In this document: positions 34,501 to 45,950 of the stretch, one piece after another
Position numbering within the stretch: position 1 is the first letter of the stretch
Layout: each line of letters starts with the position of its first letter
Assembly (NCBI GenBank): GCA_907163345.1
Contig: CAJQUN010000482.1
Span: 310,001 to 374,000 of the forward strand
Direction of reading: 5' to 3'
DNA from: Haberlea rhodopensis
Taxonomy: Eukaryota > Streptophyta > Magnoliopsida > Lamiales > Gesneriaceae
Length of the DNA stretch: 64,000 bases
The notes under the pieces: generated by a model
Told to the model about the DNA's origin: nothing
What the model saw: the letters and a program-made list of their open reading frames with translations, nothing else
Databases searched by the model: none
Program-made: the position numbers and the translations under genes

Positions 34501-35082
34501 AGCAACTCTTGCTCCATTTCCAACTCGGAGATCAACTTCGCCTTTCGCCAATAATCTACTCTTTTTGAGGTCCTGCACATTTACACAAATGTGAGATCCA
34601 CATCCAGTATCTAATACCCATGATGAAGAAGTAGATAAATTGACTTTTATAACAAAAATACCTGAAGTGGAAGTCATACTTCCTTTCTTTAGATCCTCCA
34701 GATATACTTTGCAGTTTCTTTTCCAATGGCCGGTCTCACCGCAATGGAAACAGTTCCCTTCCTTTGCTATCCCTCCCTTTGGTTTCAGTGCATAAGACTT
34801 TGGCTTAGATTTAACAAAGACCTTCTTTGCTTTCTTATTACCTTTAGCTTTGGCCTTTCCTTTGCCCTTATTCACAATAAGAACATTTGTGGCCTTAGTC
34901 TTCTTTGTATTTGCTTCATATGTTCTCAACATACCAAGCAATTGTGGTAGAGTCTTTTCCATGTCAGTCATATTGTAATTTACTACAAATTGACTGAAGC
35001 TCTCAGGCAACGATTGCAAGATCACATCGGTGGCCTTGGTCCAATGGAAAACCCAGCTTGTCCAGATTCTCAATGTACCCAA
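31552..35082 (-). CDS. COP2 gag C-terminus and complete pol
   Basis: A 1,176-residue open frame. Zinc knuckle CFHCGETGHWKRNC at 111-124. Aspartic protease with D158 in WVLDTGCGSH. Integrase zinc finger H293, H298, C324, C327, and core D354, D417, E453, the last two 35 apart. Reverse transcriptase runs from about 680, with QMDVKTAFLNG and active site YIDD at 848-851. RNase H has D1021 (YADAS), E1064 and the DNNGAI box, ending near PLTKPL. No stop or frame break in pol. The N-terminal 18 or so residues are out-of-frame sequence: a 5-bp loss near 35035 separates this frame from the rest of gag, so the listed ATG is not the natural start. Pol could be read only if gag frames were continuous. Confidence 0.93.
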   Translation of the reverse strand: MGTLRIWTSWVFHWTKATDVILQSLPESFSQFVVNYNMTDMEKTLPQLLGMLRTYEANTKKTKATNVLIVNKGKGKAKAKGNKKAKKVFVKSKPKSYALKPKGGIAKEGNCFHCGETGHWKRNCKVYLEDLKKGSMTSTSGIFVIKVNLSTSSSWVLDTGCGSHICVNVQDLKKSRLLAKGEVDLRVGNGARVAALAIGDYSLALPSGLSLILKDCYFVPSITKNIISISCLDKYGFSFIIKDNCCSIYLNDMFYASAQVVNGLYVLNLDMPIYNINTKRIKNNDCNPTYLWHCRLGHINDNRISKLHKDGVLDSFDFESYETCESCLMGKMTKAPFKGHDERANVLLGLIHSDVCGPISTQARGGFQYFVTFTDDLSRYGYVYLMKHKHETFEKFKDFKNEVQNQLGKSIKILRSDRGGEYLSQEFHDYLKEYGIVPQLTPPYTPQWNGVSERRNRTLLDMVRSMMSHADLPISFWGHALETTIFLLNRVPSKSVEKTPYEIWTGKRPSMSFIKIWGCEAFVRRHATNKLGPKSDKCLFVGYPKETKGYYFYYPTENKVVVARTGVFLEREFISRKTSGRKIELSEVQPQENTEPEIEMETEQAPQAVVEEAPAQETHAQRRSVREHREPQRYGFLVNQQGDLLLIDEDEPSSYQQAIMGTDSEKWQEARKSEMESMYANQVWTLVDPPEGVRPIGCKWIFKKMTDMDGNVQTYKGRLVAKGFKQIHGIDYDETFSPVAMVKSIRILLAIAAFHDYEIWQMDVKTAFLNGNLLEDVYMTQPEGFVDPKDAGKICKLQRSIYGLKQASRSWNLCFDDAIKEFGFIKNEDEPCVYKKVSGSVIIFLVLYIDDILLIGNDIPALQSIKIWLGNCFSMKDLGEATYVLGIKIYRNRSRRLLGLSQSTYIDKVLKRFSMQESKKGFVPMTHGIYLSKEQCPSTPDERQRMSKIPYALAIGSIMYAMICTRPDVSYALSMTSRYQVDPGEGHWIAVKNILKYLRRTKDTFLIYGGEEELNVMGYADASFQTDKDDFRSQSGYVYCLNGGVVSWKSSQQETVADSTTEAEYIAVSDAAKEAVWMRKFISELGVVPSIKDPIELYCDNNGAIALAKEPRSHQRSKHILRRFHFIREIVERGDVKICKVPTDDNISDPLTKPLSQQKHDRHTRSLGIRYMSEWS

Positions 35083-35508
35083 TCATCTTGAGCACATGAG
35101 TTCCAACTAGGCTTACCTCTACCATCCTGCACTGAAATAACGCCTTAGAGACGTCATACCTCTCTTGTCTTGCTTGCTGTTGGTACAATTGCTTTAAGTG
35201 TTCGATCATATCGAACGCCTCCATTTCCTCATGTTGCTTCTGAAGCTCAGAGTTCATGGTGGCAAGCATAAGGCACCCAACATCAAGGCGTCACTTTGAT
35301 GCTTCTTGTAAGCATCTTTATCAGCTCTTGTAGCTGTTAGGGGAGGTTCCTCAGCGGGCAAGAGTTCCTCTAGGACATATTGTTTCTTTTCTTGTTTGAG
35401 GACTATCCTCAAGTTCCTATGCCAGTCTAGGAAATTTGTCCCATTTAGTTTGTCCTTCTCAAGGACCGATCGCAGCGATAATGTGTTTGATACGTTGTTA
35501 GTTGCCAT
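35003..35508 (-). pseudogene. COP2 gag N-terminal part (two frame breaks)
   Basis: Starts MATNNVSNTLSLRSV at 35508. Compared with COP1 it has lost one base near 35287, after KKHQSDA, and five bases near 35035, after GFPLDQ. The middle segment (MLATMNSELQKQHEE to LDKLGFPLDQ) is therefore in its own frame. The two losses total six bases, but the product from the true start would stop soon after the first. Confidence 0.9.
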
Positions 35509-37374
35509 GGATATCTACAATATAAATATGCAAAATAAGTTTATGATTTAATCATTTAACATGGTCTTATATTAAATGATACTCCCACTATTTTGTTTAA
35601 AAAATATCAACCCTCAAAACCTTTAGTGGGCCAAGATCCATATTTCGCCTAATCTTGAGTTAGCTTTGGCTAATCGCCCAAGGCTCGGTTATTTAGGTAG
35701 ACAATACTTTGTCAATTATATCACATATAATTCTTGGATAGTTGGACGAACAACGCTTTGTTCAATTCATCAAATGAATTATTATCCAACCCATGCCTCT
35801 AGGTTCCCAATCCTATTGAGATAACCTAGTTAAGTCGTACCCAATTTAAAGTATAACGGATATCACTTTTATCCTTTCGCGCCTTACTAAGATTGCCACG
35901 GTGCTTTGCTTTGGCAAACCCACACATGTACAATCGAAGTTATTGACGAGTACTTTTAATTTTGGAAGGCATCTAAAACTTAATATTTTAGAGTGATTTA
36001 TTGATCTCATGATTAGTTTGATAATTTAAAATATGTCCACTACATATAGTTGTATACATATCTACATATATGTGTAATACTATTATCAATCTAAAACATA
36101 AGATAAATCATGCAGCAACATACATAATTAAACGTGACATGGTTATAGCCCCTACTAATAATTTTCTCAAGCCAATGAGAAAATCCTAAGAGTCAACCTA
36201 AGGTAACTTCACAAGCACCTTCCTTTGGCTCCAATTTGTGAATGGCCTCCTCATCCCGGCACGATGCTCCATCTTCATTGATCACCATCAATAAAATAAA
36301 CTACACTATTTACAAGATATAGAATTCCTCGATTCACATTCGAGGGGAACATAGGGGAGGGATTACATTTAGAATGAAATAGAGAAGGCACGACACGCAG
36401 GTCGTATTATGAATTACAAACATCCACAAATCCTATCTAATAGGTCAAAGGGATATAACCACGCACCATGCTCAAACAACACATAAAGCATGCATTAACA
36501 TTTAATTAATTAAATTCTAAACATTTTAAAATTAATTCTAATTAAAACTGTAAAATAGAATTTTTGAAAAATTATCGTACGCTCGGGACATCACATGCCA
36601 CGAACTAAAGAGACTAAGTCACGAACCACCATGGTTCGAGCCACAAAAGCGCACGACTGGACCAATTATGGGCCTAGGGTTCGAAACCCTAGCCCATGGC
36701 CGAGCCAAGCTCGAGCGGCGGCGGCGCTAGGGTTCCAAACCCTAGCCGCCACGCACCACCTTGGGTTTTCATTGAGCCATCTTGTTCGAAACGCCGGAAT
36801 TTGTTAGCCACGAGTCACGGTCAGGCCATGCACGGGGTTGGCTCAACCATCTCGAGCTAAGGGTTCGAAAAACCTTGCTCTCATGTGGTAAAGCTACTAA
36901 TCCATGCATGCGTGAACCATTATCGAGCCAAAGAGTTCAAAACTCATCCACGTCTCAAAACCTTAGCATAAGAGGCGATGATGGCCGAGCCCATGCACGG
37001 CTACTAGGGTTCGAAACCCTAGCCGTCATGAGCTAGCCGTCACGAGCCAATGGGTTCTAAACCCTAATCAATTTTTGACACTTCCATGCACAATTATTAG
37101 CCACAACGACTAAGCCATCTCGAGCCAAGGGTTCGAAAACCCTAGCCCTCATGTGGCTAGCCGTGGTGTCATTTGTGATGGTGATGGCCGAAAATATTGC
37201 TCAATAAATTTGATTATTCGCCAATTATATCAAATACAATTTTACGATGATTTTCACAAACTAAATATTAACATATCAAATATGTTCATACAGTTTTAAA
37301 TAGCATGCACTATGATTAATTCTAATATGATTAAACTATTTAATCACATAAATCTGATATGAGCCTTGAACCTG
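35509..37374 (-). other. COP2 long untranslated leader
   Basis: Homologous to 12200-13876. It contains a divergent set of GGGTTCGAAACCC-type near-palindromes between about 36672 and 37150, with copies near 36674, 36726 (degenerate), 36859, 37003, 37052 (degenerate) and 37126. No credible gene. Confidence 0.8.
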
Positions 37375-37386
37375 GCTCTGATACCA
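37375..37386 (-). promoter_or_regulatory. COP2 primer binding site (tRNA-iMet)
   Basis: Minus-strand TGGTATCAGAGC, one base from the LTR. Confidence 0.93.
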
Positions 37387-37387
37387 C

Positions 37388-38897
37388 TGTAAGTAATCCT
37401 TAGAGCATACAGCGCAGCGGAATAAAATTATTTGGATTACTAGAACAATGGATCTATACATAGGATTTCATATCGGATAAAGGTTTACAAAATTCTCACC
37501 ATTGTAGCGTGTTTGAGCAGATTCGACGGAGCAGCACGTCCAACGAACTCCGAGTCACAAGCAACACCTCCAAGGTCTTGCCTCTACGGTATCCACACGA
37601 TCAAATCGAAAGGGGACGTTCAAGAACAAGTTGCTAGACTTATTCTTGAACCAAAACCAAAATCACGGTTCAAAACCGATCAATGGCAACCAATCACCAA
37701 CCAATTTCTCACGGCGGCAGCGGCAAGGAATTTGGCGGCCGAGAGTGAGCTTGGAGGCTAGGTTTAGGTTTTATCAATTGTGATATCAAGTAATGATATG
37801 AAAGAATGATTAACAATTAATCAAAACCTTGTATTTATATTATAAGGCTTTTAATTAAGGTTCAAGACTTTCTTAAAGTCTTATGGGCCCAAACCCATGA
37901 TTTAATTAAAAACTTTTAATCACTTAATTAAGACTCTTCTTAAATAATTAATTCATACAATGAATTAAATTTCCCTTCTCGATTTAATCTTTTGTGCGAC
38001 CCGATAGGTTCTTGTAATGTTGGCAGTGACATAAAATCTCATTTTACGTTACAAGCAAAGAGCGGTGTCTAGCAACACATCAAGGCTACCCAAATTACAA
38101 GAATGTCAATGACTCGACATAACCTTTTAGAACTTGTGATAATATTAACCATGTAATTTAATCCCTTTGTCCTTTGTGTTTAGATTGAACACGAGTCATG
38201 GAATAGTCATACTCGTATATTCAATCTCTATTTCTTGATCCCCAAGTAGAACTAGAATAAACGAATAAGCTCGATATCTCATATCGACTCATTCGAGCAT
38301 GGCCATGTATTTTAGTTCTCACTTGATCAAGGGCCAAACACATCTCCTGTTATATAGGAGGGACAAATCCTATCTCGATCAGTCAACATCCCTCTACATA
38401 ATTCGTAGTGTATCCAATAGTCGCCTTTATAGATTACCCTGTTACGGGTAACGTTTGACGATATCAAGATACATAACTCCTTATGTTGGGATCTCTGTTG
38501 ATCACAAGTCGTAAGGATTACATACATTATTATCACTATGAGAATTGCATATGACGATCCTATAACTATCCATGTTGCATTCTCATGGTGGGTCTGTCCA
38601 GTACATCGTTCTCTAACATGTGCCCATGTGTTGATTTGATATCTCATATCAATGAACAATTCATCAATCAACACATACTAGTCTCTACGTATTATCATTA
38701 TCCCTATTCATGATAATACTTGACTATGGACATCTTTAAGAATAATACAATATTATTCTAAGGACATTAACATATATATTAATTCACATTGCACAGTTAA
38801 AAGAATAATATATAATAATGAATTACCATTCAAGAAATCATAAACATTGTATGTCAAAACAATCATCTAATGATTTGTCTTAGGGCATATCCCAACA
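37388..38897 (-). repeat. COP2 5' LTR
   Basis: 1,510 bp, TGTTGGGATATGCCC to GGATTACTTACA on the minus strand. It is the fuller copy of the family; COP1 13890-15385 aligns throughout. Confidence 0.93.
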
Positions 38898-39565
38898 CTT
38901 ACCACCCAACAATAACCATAACCAATAAAATACAACAAGACAACATACAAACCCAACCCATTTTCTCAAATCATAACTCAAAACCTTACTAACTTTAAAG
39001 AAAGTTTAACAAGAGTGGATCCTTACCCTTTTGGCTTCAAAGTTTGACAAGAAATCACCACAACAAGCTTTAGCCAAGGTTTTCTTGCTTGACCTTATCT
39101 TAAAAACGAAAATGGAAGGAAGGAGAGGTTGGGAGAGATGATAGAAAGGTGATGGGAAGTGATGTGAAATGAAAAAGAGAGGGTGGTGGCTATTGTTTAA
39201 TTTAACATATACCCCAAACAATAAGCATGATGTATAAAATGTCCCAACATGACATTTTAAAAGCATTTTCTAAGAATGCACTCAAAACTTCAATTAAATT
39301 CATGCTTTCCAATTAATTACCAACCATAACAAAATAATCATGCTAATACCAAATAAATACAACCCATTTCATTTAAGCCATTAAAATACCCAACATGCAT
39401 AACATGCACCCTGAAATGCTCTACCGGGTCACGCCTACCATGTGACAAGCATTTCACCAAGATAATTAGTCCCAACACATAATCTAATTATCACTATAAT
39501 ATCACATAAACATAATTAATGCCCAAATTGCAATTAATTAATTATTTCGGGGATATCACACATAT

Positions 39566-41020
39566 CATAGTACCATCCTCAACAGGCGTATATCTCTCAT
39601 GCCAAAGCATATGTAGCATACCTATCGTGGCAACAATCACAGCCAAAGCATATGCCCCACATTGGCATATCTATCGTGGCAATGATCTCAGCCAAAGCAT
39701 ATGCGACATATCTATCGTGGCATCCATCTGAACAATATAAACTTCATGAATGCACATGCATATGATGCCACTAATCATTTGATACCATGCTCACATTCTC
39801 ATCACAACTATATCATACACTCGTACGTCAAAACTTACCTGTTATGCGACACAAAAGATATAAATTAGGCGTCAATGTCTAACCTCCTCGTTGCCCCATC
39901 CCCTGTGATGATGCTACAACAATATGAACAATATACCATGTTACAATAGGCTTCAAAATCAAATTCTACAAAAATCTAATATTTTTTTAAAATCTTAACC
40001 TTGGCGATCGATCGCCACTTCCACCGATCGATCGCCAAACTGTTCTGTTTCATCGCAATCGATCGCCACTATCTCGCGATCGATCATCAAAGTGTTCTGT
40101 TCCTCGCGATCGATCACCTGATATCACCGATCGATCGCTATATGTTTTCACCGCCTTATTTTTGTTTTGTCTTCGGCGATCGATCACCATAGAGTTCGCG
40201 ATCGATCGCCGAGGTCTGTACATTTCAGAACTTGGCGATTTTGAGCATATCTGCATGGTTCTTCTTCTACAACTCACTTCCTACAAGTCAAACTTGTTTC
40301 ATGCAATATCTAGTAGCATATAGACATGTTTCTATTAGCATATCACTCAATTCTTTGCATAATAACAAGTAGTAATTCCAACCATGAACACTTAGTACTC
40401 AAGTTCACATAACTCATAGATACCTACATAATCAAACTTAGAATCATTAAATTCTTACCAAGTAGATTGAACTCCAAGTGAATTACAAGTTTCAAGCAGA
40501 TTATCCAAGCCAAAACCAAAGAAAGAGACAAGAGAGAGTAAAGGTTTGAGAGAGAGTTTGTAGAGATTAATAGGTGTGTTTTGGTGAATTGTGTGTTTCA
40601 AATCTGAAACCATGCTATATATATACTTATCAAATTCAACTCAAATTCAAATGCAAATCCCCTCAAATTCATGTCAACTTGCTATGCAACTACATGTATT
40701 TTAACTACACATGTATTTTACTACATAGTCCACAACCATATAGTTCTATGTTACACTATAAGTTGATTATCAATGAGCAACTAGTCACCACCTTCTACTA
40801 GTCAACAACACCTCTACTATGCTTATCATATAGTTGTGTCATAACAAGTGTAGCAATGCCATACAATTAGTGCCATTTCATAATAAAAAGAAAGCTCATC
40901 TCTTGTCATATTCGTATCATACTCGGTTCCATCCGAACTCGAGTCCACATCATACCGTCCTTAAGACGTAATTACACAAGAATCATATCCAACATGTAGA
41001 CATCATTTCAAGGCATTACA
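39566..41020 (-). repeat. GYP3 3' LTR, inner part
   Basis: Continues the LTR after SOLO1; matches 47771-49255. It has a threefold repeat of about 45-50 bp around GCCAAAGCATATG and ATCTATCGTGGCA (39592-39735), then CTCGTACGTC, then a GATCGATC array, then TATATATATAC near 40615 (candidate TATA on the minus strand), and ends CATTACA next to the polypurine tract. Confidence 0.9.
40003..40210. repeat. GATCGATC-type palindrome array, GYP3 3' LTR
   Basis: Eight units, mostly GGCGATCGATCGCC or CCGATCGATCGCC, some decayed to GATCGATCAC. The matching units in the right LTR (48239-48448) have decayed at different bases, so both derive from one eight-unit ancestor. Confidence 0.9.
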
Positions 41021-41037
41021 TTTCTCCCCTACTCATG
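41021..41037 (-). promoter_or_regulatory. GYP3 polypurine tract
   Basis: Minus-strand ATGAGTAGGGGAGAAA next to the LTR, with TTTCGAGGACGAGATT beyond it as in GYP1 and GYP2. Confidence 0.82.
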
Positions 41038-41144
41038 GAATCTCGTCCTCGAAATTGCAACTACATCACATGAACATATACGCATGCTTACAATCCTACT
41101 GCAATAAGATAAGAAACATGATCATATATGCAACATTGCAGTAA

Positions 41145-44127
41145 TTACTTACCAACAGTATCATAAAACTGTAAAGTCATACCAGTAAATAACTCAGGAT
41201 ATTGTTGTTTCATATGCTGCTCCGTCTCCCACGTTGCCTCCTCGACACCCCGTCGATCCCACTGTACCTTTACCATTGGTATCACTTTGTTACGCAATGT
41301 CCGCTCAGCTCTATCCAGAATCTTCACTGGTCGTTCCACATAAGACACGTCTGTATCCAACTATACTTCAGATGGTGGCAATACATGACCCGGATCTGGT
41401 TCATATTTCCTCAACAATGAAACATGAAACACATCGTGGATACTACTCAATGCTGGCGGTAATGCCAATCGATATGCCAACGTACCAATACGTTGCAACA
41501 CCTCATACGGACCAACGTATCGTGGAGACAACTTTTCACTTTTACCAAATCGTACCACACCTTTAAAAGGTGAGATTTTGAAGAATACTCGGTCTCCGAC
41601 TTGAAATTCAAGTGGTCTACGTCGCTTATTGGCATAAGCAGCCTGTCTATCCTGAGCAGCTTGCAATTTCAATCTGATCAGTTTCACTTTCTCCTCCATT
41701 TCACGTAGCATTTCTGGTCCATGGAGTGCAGTCTGATCAACATCATCCCAATATAATGGTGATCTACAGCGTCGCCCGTATAGTGCCTCACATGGTGCCA
41801 TCTGGATACTAGTTTGATAACTGTTATTGTACAAAAATTCCACTAATGGCAACGACTCTTGCCACGAGTTATCAAACTCCAATACACATGCCCGCAACAT
41901 ATCCTCAAGTGTCTGTATCGTACGCTCTGTCTGTCCATCTGTTTGAGGATGATACGCTGTACTCAATCGTACTTCCGTCCCTAGTGCTGACTGAATCATT
42001 CCCAAAAATGAGAAGCAAATCTCGGATCTCTGTCCGATACAATTGAAATTGGTATGCCATGTAATCTCACTACATTTTTAATATATAACTGAGCCATTTT
42101 CAAATAGGTAAATGTCATACTGTAAGGTATGAAGTGGCTACTTTCGTCAGTCTATCAACAATTACCCAAATTGCATAAAAGCCAGAGGAAGTCCGTGGCA
42201 AATGGGTAACAAAATCCATTGTAACATGTTACCATTTCCATTGAGGAATCTCCAAACTCCTCAATTCACATCCTCGTCTTTGATCGTTCTGCTTTTACTT
42301 GTTGATAGAGCAAACAACGTTTCACAAAGTTCAGCACATCCTGTTTCATGCGTTTCCACCAGAATTGGGTATGCAAATCTTTATACATTTTCTTTCCTCC
42401 AGGATGTATACTGTAGCGACTACAATGCGCACGTTGTAGTATTTCTTGGCGTAGTCCTAATGTAGCAGGTGCTACCCAACAGTTTCTATATGTCAAAATT
42501 CCATCACTTGCAATTACAAACTGAGATGTTTGTCCTTGACATATCATGTCTTTCCAGTGTTGTACCTCATCATCAGTACTTTGTGCCATTCAGATTTTCT
42601 CAAAGATCTCGGGTTCAACCAACAATGTTGATACCTGTACTGGCACTGTTTTTACATCAAATTCATAACCCAAGGTACAACAAGAATTCATCAAGGCTGA
42701 TAAATGCATCATATCATCAACAGTATTGTGGACTTTTCGACTTAAGGCATTTGCTGTGAGATTAGCCTTTCCTGGATGATATTCGATCTCACAATCATAA
42801 TCCTTTAAGAGATCCATCCATCTCCTTTGCCTCATATTCAACTATGCTTGAGTGAATAAAAACTTTAAACTTTTATGATCAGTATATATGGTAAACGGCG
42901 TACCATATAAATAGTGTCGCCATATCTTCAAGGCAAAGACAATGGCTGCCAACTCCAGATCATGCACTGGATATTTCATTTCATGTGGCTTCAACTGTCG
43001 TGAGGCATAAGCCACTACATGTTTATCATGCATCAATACACAACCTAACCCAAGTAATGATGCATCAGTATAAAGAGCAAACCTGTCATGCTCTAATGGA
43101 ATAATCAACACTGGAGCAGTAGTCAACCGATGTTTCAATTCCTAAAAACTATGCTCACATGCCTCTGACCATCTAAATGTACTCCCTTCTGTGTCAGTTG
43201 TGTGAGTGGTTTGGCAATTGCTGAAAATCCTTCAACAAACCGTCTATAGTATCCAGCCAAACCCAAGAAACTACGAATCTATGGCACAGAAGTAGGTGAT
43301 GACCAATTCAATACCGCTTCTATCTTTTTCGGATCAACTGATATACCGTCTTTAGATATCACATGTCCCAAAAATCCTACACTGTTCAACCAAAACTCAC
43401 ACTTACTGAGTTTGGCATATAACTGGTGTGTTCTCAATAATTGTAACACCAGATGTAAATGTTGGACATGTTCGTTTTCACTCCGAGAATAGATCAGTAT
43501 ATCATCAATGAACACAATGACAAATTGATCAAGGTATTCCTGGAAAACTCGATTCATCAAGCTCATGAAGACAGCTGGAGCATTCGTCACACCAAATGGC
43601 ATCACTAGGAACTCATAATGTCCATAGCGAGTTCTAAATGATGTATTATGTACATCTCCTTCCCTCACACGTATTTGATGATAACCAGATCTCAAATCAA
43701 TCTTAGAATATATCATAGATCCCTGTAACTGATTAAACAAATCATCAATACGAGGAAGAAGATATTTATTCTTTATGGTTACCTTGTTCAACTGTCTATA
43801 GTCAATGTATAGTCGCATTGAACCATCCTTCTTCTTGACAAATAATACTGGAGCACCCCAAGGCGATACACTAGGACGCATGTACCCCTTGTCCAATAGA
43901 TCTTGTAATTGAGTTTTCAACTCTCTTACTTCAGAAGGTGCCATTCGATATGGTGCTCGTGAAATTGCAGAAGTACCAGGCACTAATTCAATACCAAATT
44001 CCACTTCTCGACTTGGTGGAAATCTAGGAATCTCATCTGGAAATACATCTGCATACTCTGCAACCACTGGTATATCATCTACTCTTCTTTCTACTTTCTT
44101 ATCTATGACATCCACAGCATAAATCAC
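41145..44127 (-). pseudogene. GYP3 pol (broken)
   Basis: Reading from 44127 down: RT with LDKGYMRPSVSPWG and FIDDILIYS, ending at a stop (43279) after PTSVP where GYP1 has Glu; RNase H pieces (YTDAS, YTDHKS) at 43138-42590 in two parts separated by a stop; the region before the integrase zinc finger at 42589-42266; integrase second half, GPY/F and linker at 42005-41361; and a chromodomain end (KVQWDRRGVEEATWE) at 41360-41145 after another stop. Breaks also lie near 42300 and 42005, where the integrase core is out of frame. No functional product. Confidence 0.88.
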
Positions 44128-44373
44128 ATATCACGTTTGTTCACGTTCTAACAAACGGGACATTCTAAGAGCAGATATCAATGGAATATTGGCACGTGGT
44201 CCTTGTCCATAGAATATCCATTGATTTCCAGTATCAGACTGAAATCTCACTGTCTTCTAACAACAATCTACAACAGTTTTATATCTGCTCAACACATCAA
44301 TACCCAGAATACAATCAAAATCCATCATGTTTAACACAATCAAAATTGCATGTATCCCATACTCAGTATCAAA

Positions 44374-44619
44374 CTAAATAACACAATCAGACACACTCTG
44401 ACAAGACATCACAGTAGTTCCCATGGGTGTCGAGACATACAAATGCATCAATAGTGTAGACGAGCATATATGATACCGGTCAATAAATGCTTGTGCAATA
44501 AAGGAATGTGATGCACCAGTATCAATTAAAAGTAAAGCAGGATAAGTAAATAAACTACACTTACCCGCAATCACATCATCAGGAGCTGCCTCTGCATGCT
44601 CCTTGTTCAGTGCATACAC
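44374..44619 (-). pseudogene. GYP3 protease fragment
   Basis: MYALNKEHAEAAPDDVIAGK followed by LLIDTGASHSFIAQ, aligned with GYP1 GQVYALTREQAQAAPEEVIA and LIDTGASHSF. The frame stops at 44374, before the second protease box. Confidence 0.85.
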
Positions 44620-44744
44620 CTGAGCCTGAGGTGGTCCTGCTCTCTGTCCTCCACCAGTCCCTGGAACACCTGTGGTCTCTGATGCACTGTACTTTTGACA
44701 TATTCCCTCTCATCTGTTGTCCCCAGATTGAGGACAATCTCTGA

Positions 44745-45673
44745 TCATGTGTCATGTCCTTCCACAGCGAAAACATACCGGAGTATCAAGTTGTGGACAA
44801 TCTCTTTTAAAATGTGGCCCTCCACACTTAAAACATTGTAACCCTCGACAACTGCTACTACTACTGCCTTGGGACTGTCCCTTGGTACCTTGTTCCCCAC
44901 CCTTTCGCATAGCAAATTTTTTTTTTCACTAAATCTAGAGGAAGATGCACCTCCTCGTGCTGCTTTAAACGGTTCTCGTCTAGGTCTCATACTTTCTGAT
45001 GTAGGTGGTTGGGATTGTCCTACATCCTTATACACTCCAACGGCAATCTCAGCCATCTCAACTCTAGTCAATGCTTCTTTGTATGATGTAGGGTTATTAG
45101 AAATTACCCTATCAAACAACTCAGGCCTCAAACCCTTCACAAACTGTCTGATCTTTGCCTTTGTGTTTGCAGCGATATGTGGTACATACAGTAATAATGA
45201 AGAATACTGAACAGCATAATCAGACACTGTCATTGTTCCCTGTTTCAGATTTGTGAACTCATCTTCTTTCCTCTGCCTTGCAGCCATAGAGAAATAGTGA
45301 TCAAGAAACCGAATTCTGAAAACATCCCAATTCACTGTATGTCCTTGAGTTCTCAGGTCAATCATTGTGGCTTTCCACCACATCATAGCTTTCTTCGCCA
45401 ACTGGAACGTAACCAGGCGGACTTCGCACATGGTGCTGACACAAAGATCTGTTCAACACGTTCCAACCATTCCTCTGCTTGTTCCCCTGATTCAGTACCC
45501 TCAAAGCGAGGTGGCTGATAACTCAGAAACTGTGTCAATGTTAATTCTCCAGGTAACAATACATGTTCTACTGGCCCTTGCCCAAATGGTGGTGGTGGCA
45601 CATGCGCCAATCCAACACTAGCGTTGCCACTCATGGCATCCCCAACATCATCATGAGGTACTCTGTCTGCCAT
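44745..45673 (-). pseudogene. GYP3 gag (broken)
   Basis: Starts MADRVPHDDVGDAMSGN and follows GYP1 gag (LTQFLSYQPPRFEGTESGE, WLERVEQIFVSAPCA) to a frame break near 45415. The core continues from about 45420 (FQLAKKAMMWW, FLDHYFSMAARQ, LRPELFDRV) and is lost again at a run of Ts at 44926-44936. The zinc-knuckle region follows in other frames. Confidence 0.87.
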
Positions 45674-45820
45674 TACTGCAAATACAGGATTATCACAATA
45701 AACAAATATATAAAGTATGTCAGTATAACATCATATCAATACTCTCAACATGCTTTCAAGTGATTAGGCAACTACCTAATACACTTCATCTACCCTTGTT
45801 CACCTCGTTCTAGAACCACT

Positions 45821-45832
45821 GCTCTGATACCA
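45821..45832 (-). promoter_or_regulatory. GYP3 primer binding site (tRNA-iMet)
   Basis: Minus-strand TGGTATCAGAGC, four bases inside the right LTR. Confidence 0.93.
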
Positions 45833-45950
45833 CTAATGTGTGGTCCTCGTTACTTAATCCATTATGTATCAGTTCATTATACATATGTGAGTAAGAATTA
45901 AGTAAAACATACAATGATTAAGAGTTTACTCATGTAGGTTGTTACAGTGC

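Larger units (their letters stand above)
30304..38897 (-). mobile_element. COP2, Ty1/copia element (Angela/TAR-like), nested in SOLO1
   Basis: 8,594 bp with both LTRs, PBS, leader, gag, full-length pol and polypurine tract. Flanks CTTAT (30299-30303) and CTTAC (38898-38902) are a target duplication with one changed base. Domain order protease, integrase, RT, RNase H defines Ty1/copia. The left LTR has lost about 265 bp and 19 bp relative to the right one. It is the same family as COP1. Confidence 0.93.
28864..39560 (-). mobile_element. SOLO1, gypsy solo LTR split by COP2
   Basis: An LTR of about 2.1 kb without COP2: 28864-30303 and 38898-39560, TG to CA, flanked by CATAT (28859-28863 and 39561-39565). 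The uninterrupted site reads AGCACATATCATAG at about 47766. No internal domain is present, so it is a solo LTR, the usual product of recombination between the two LTRs of one element. Its end TGTAAGGACCCTAGTTCC and inner blocks are close to the GYP1 LTR but clearly a different family. Confidence 0.9.
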
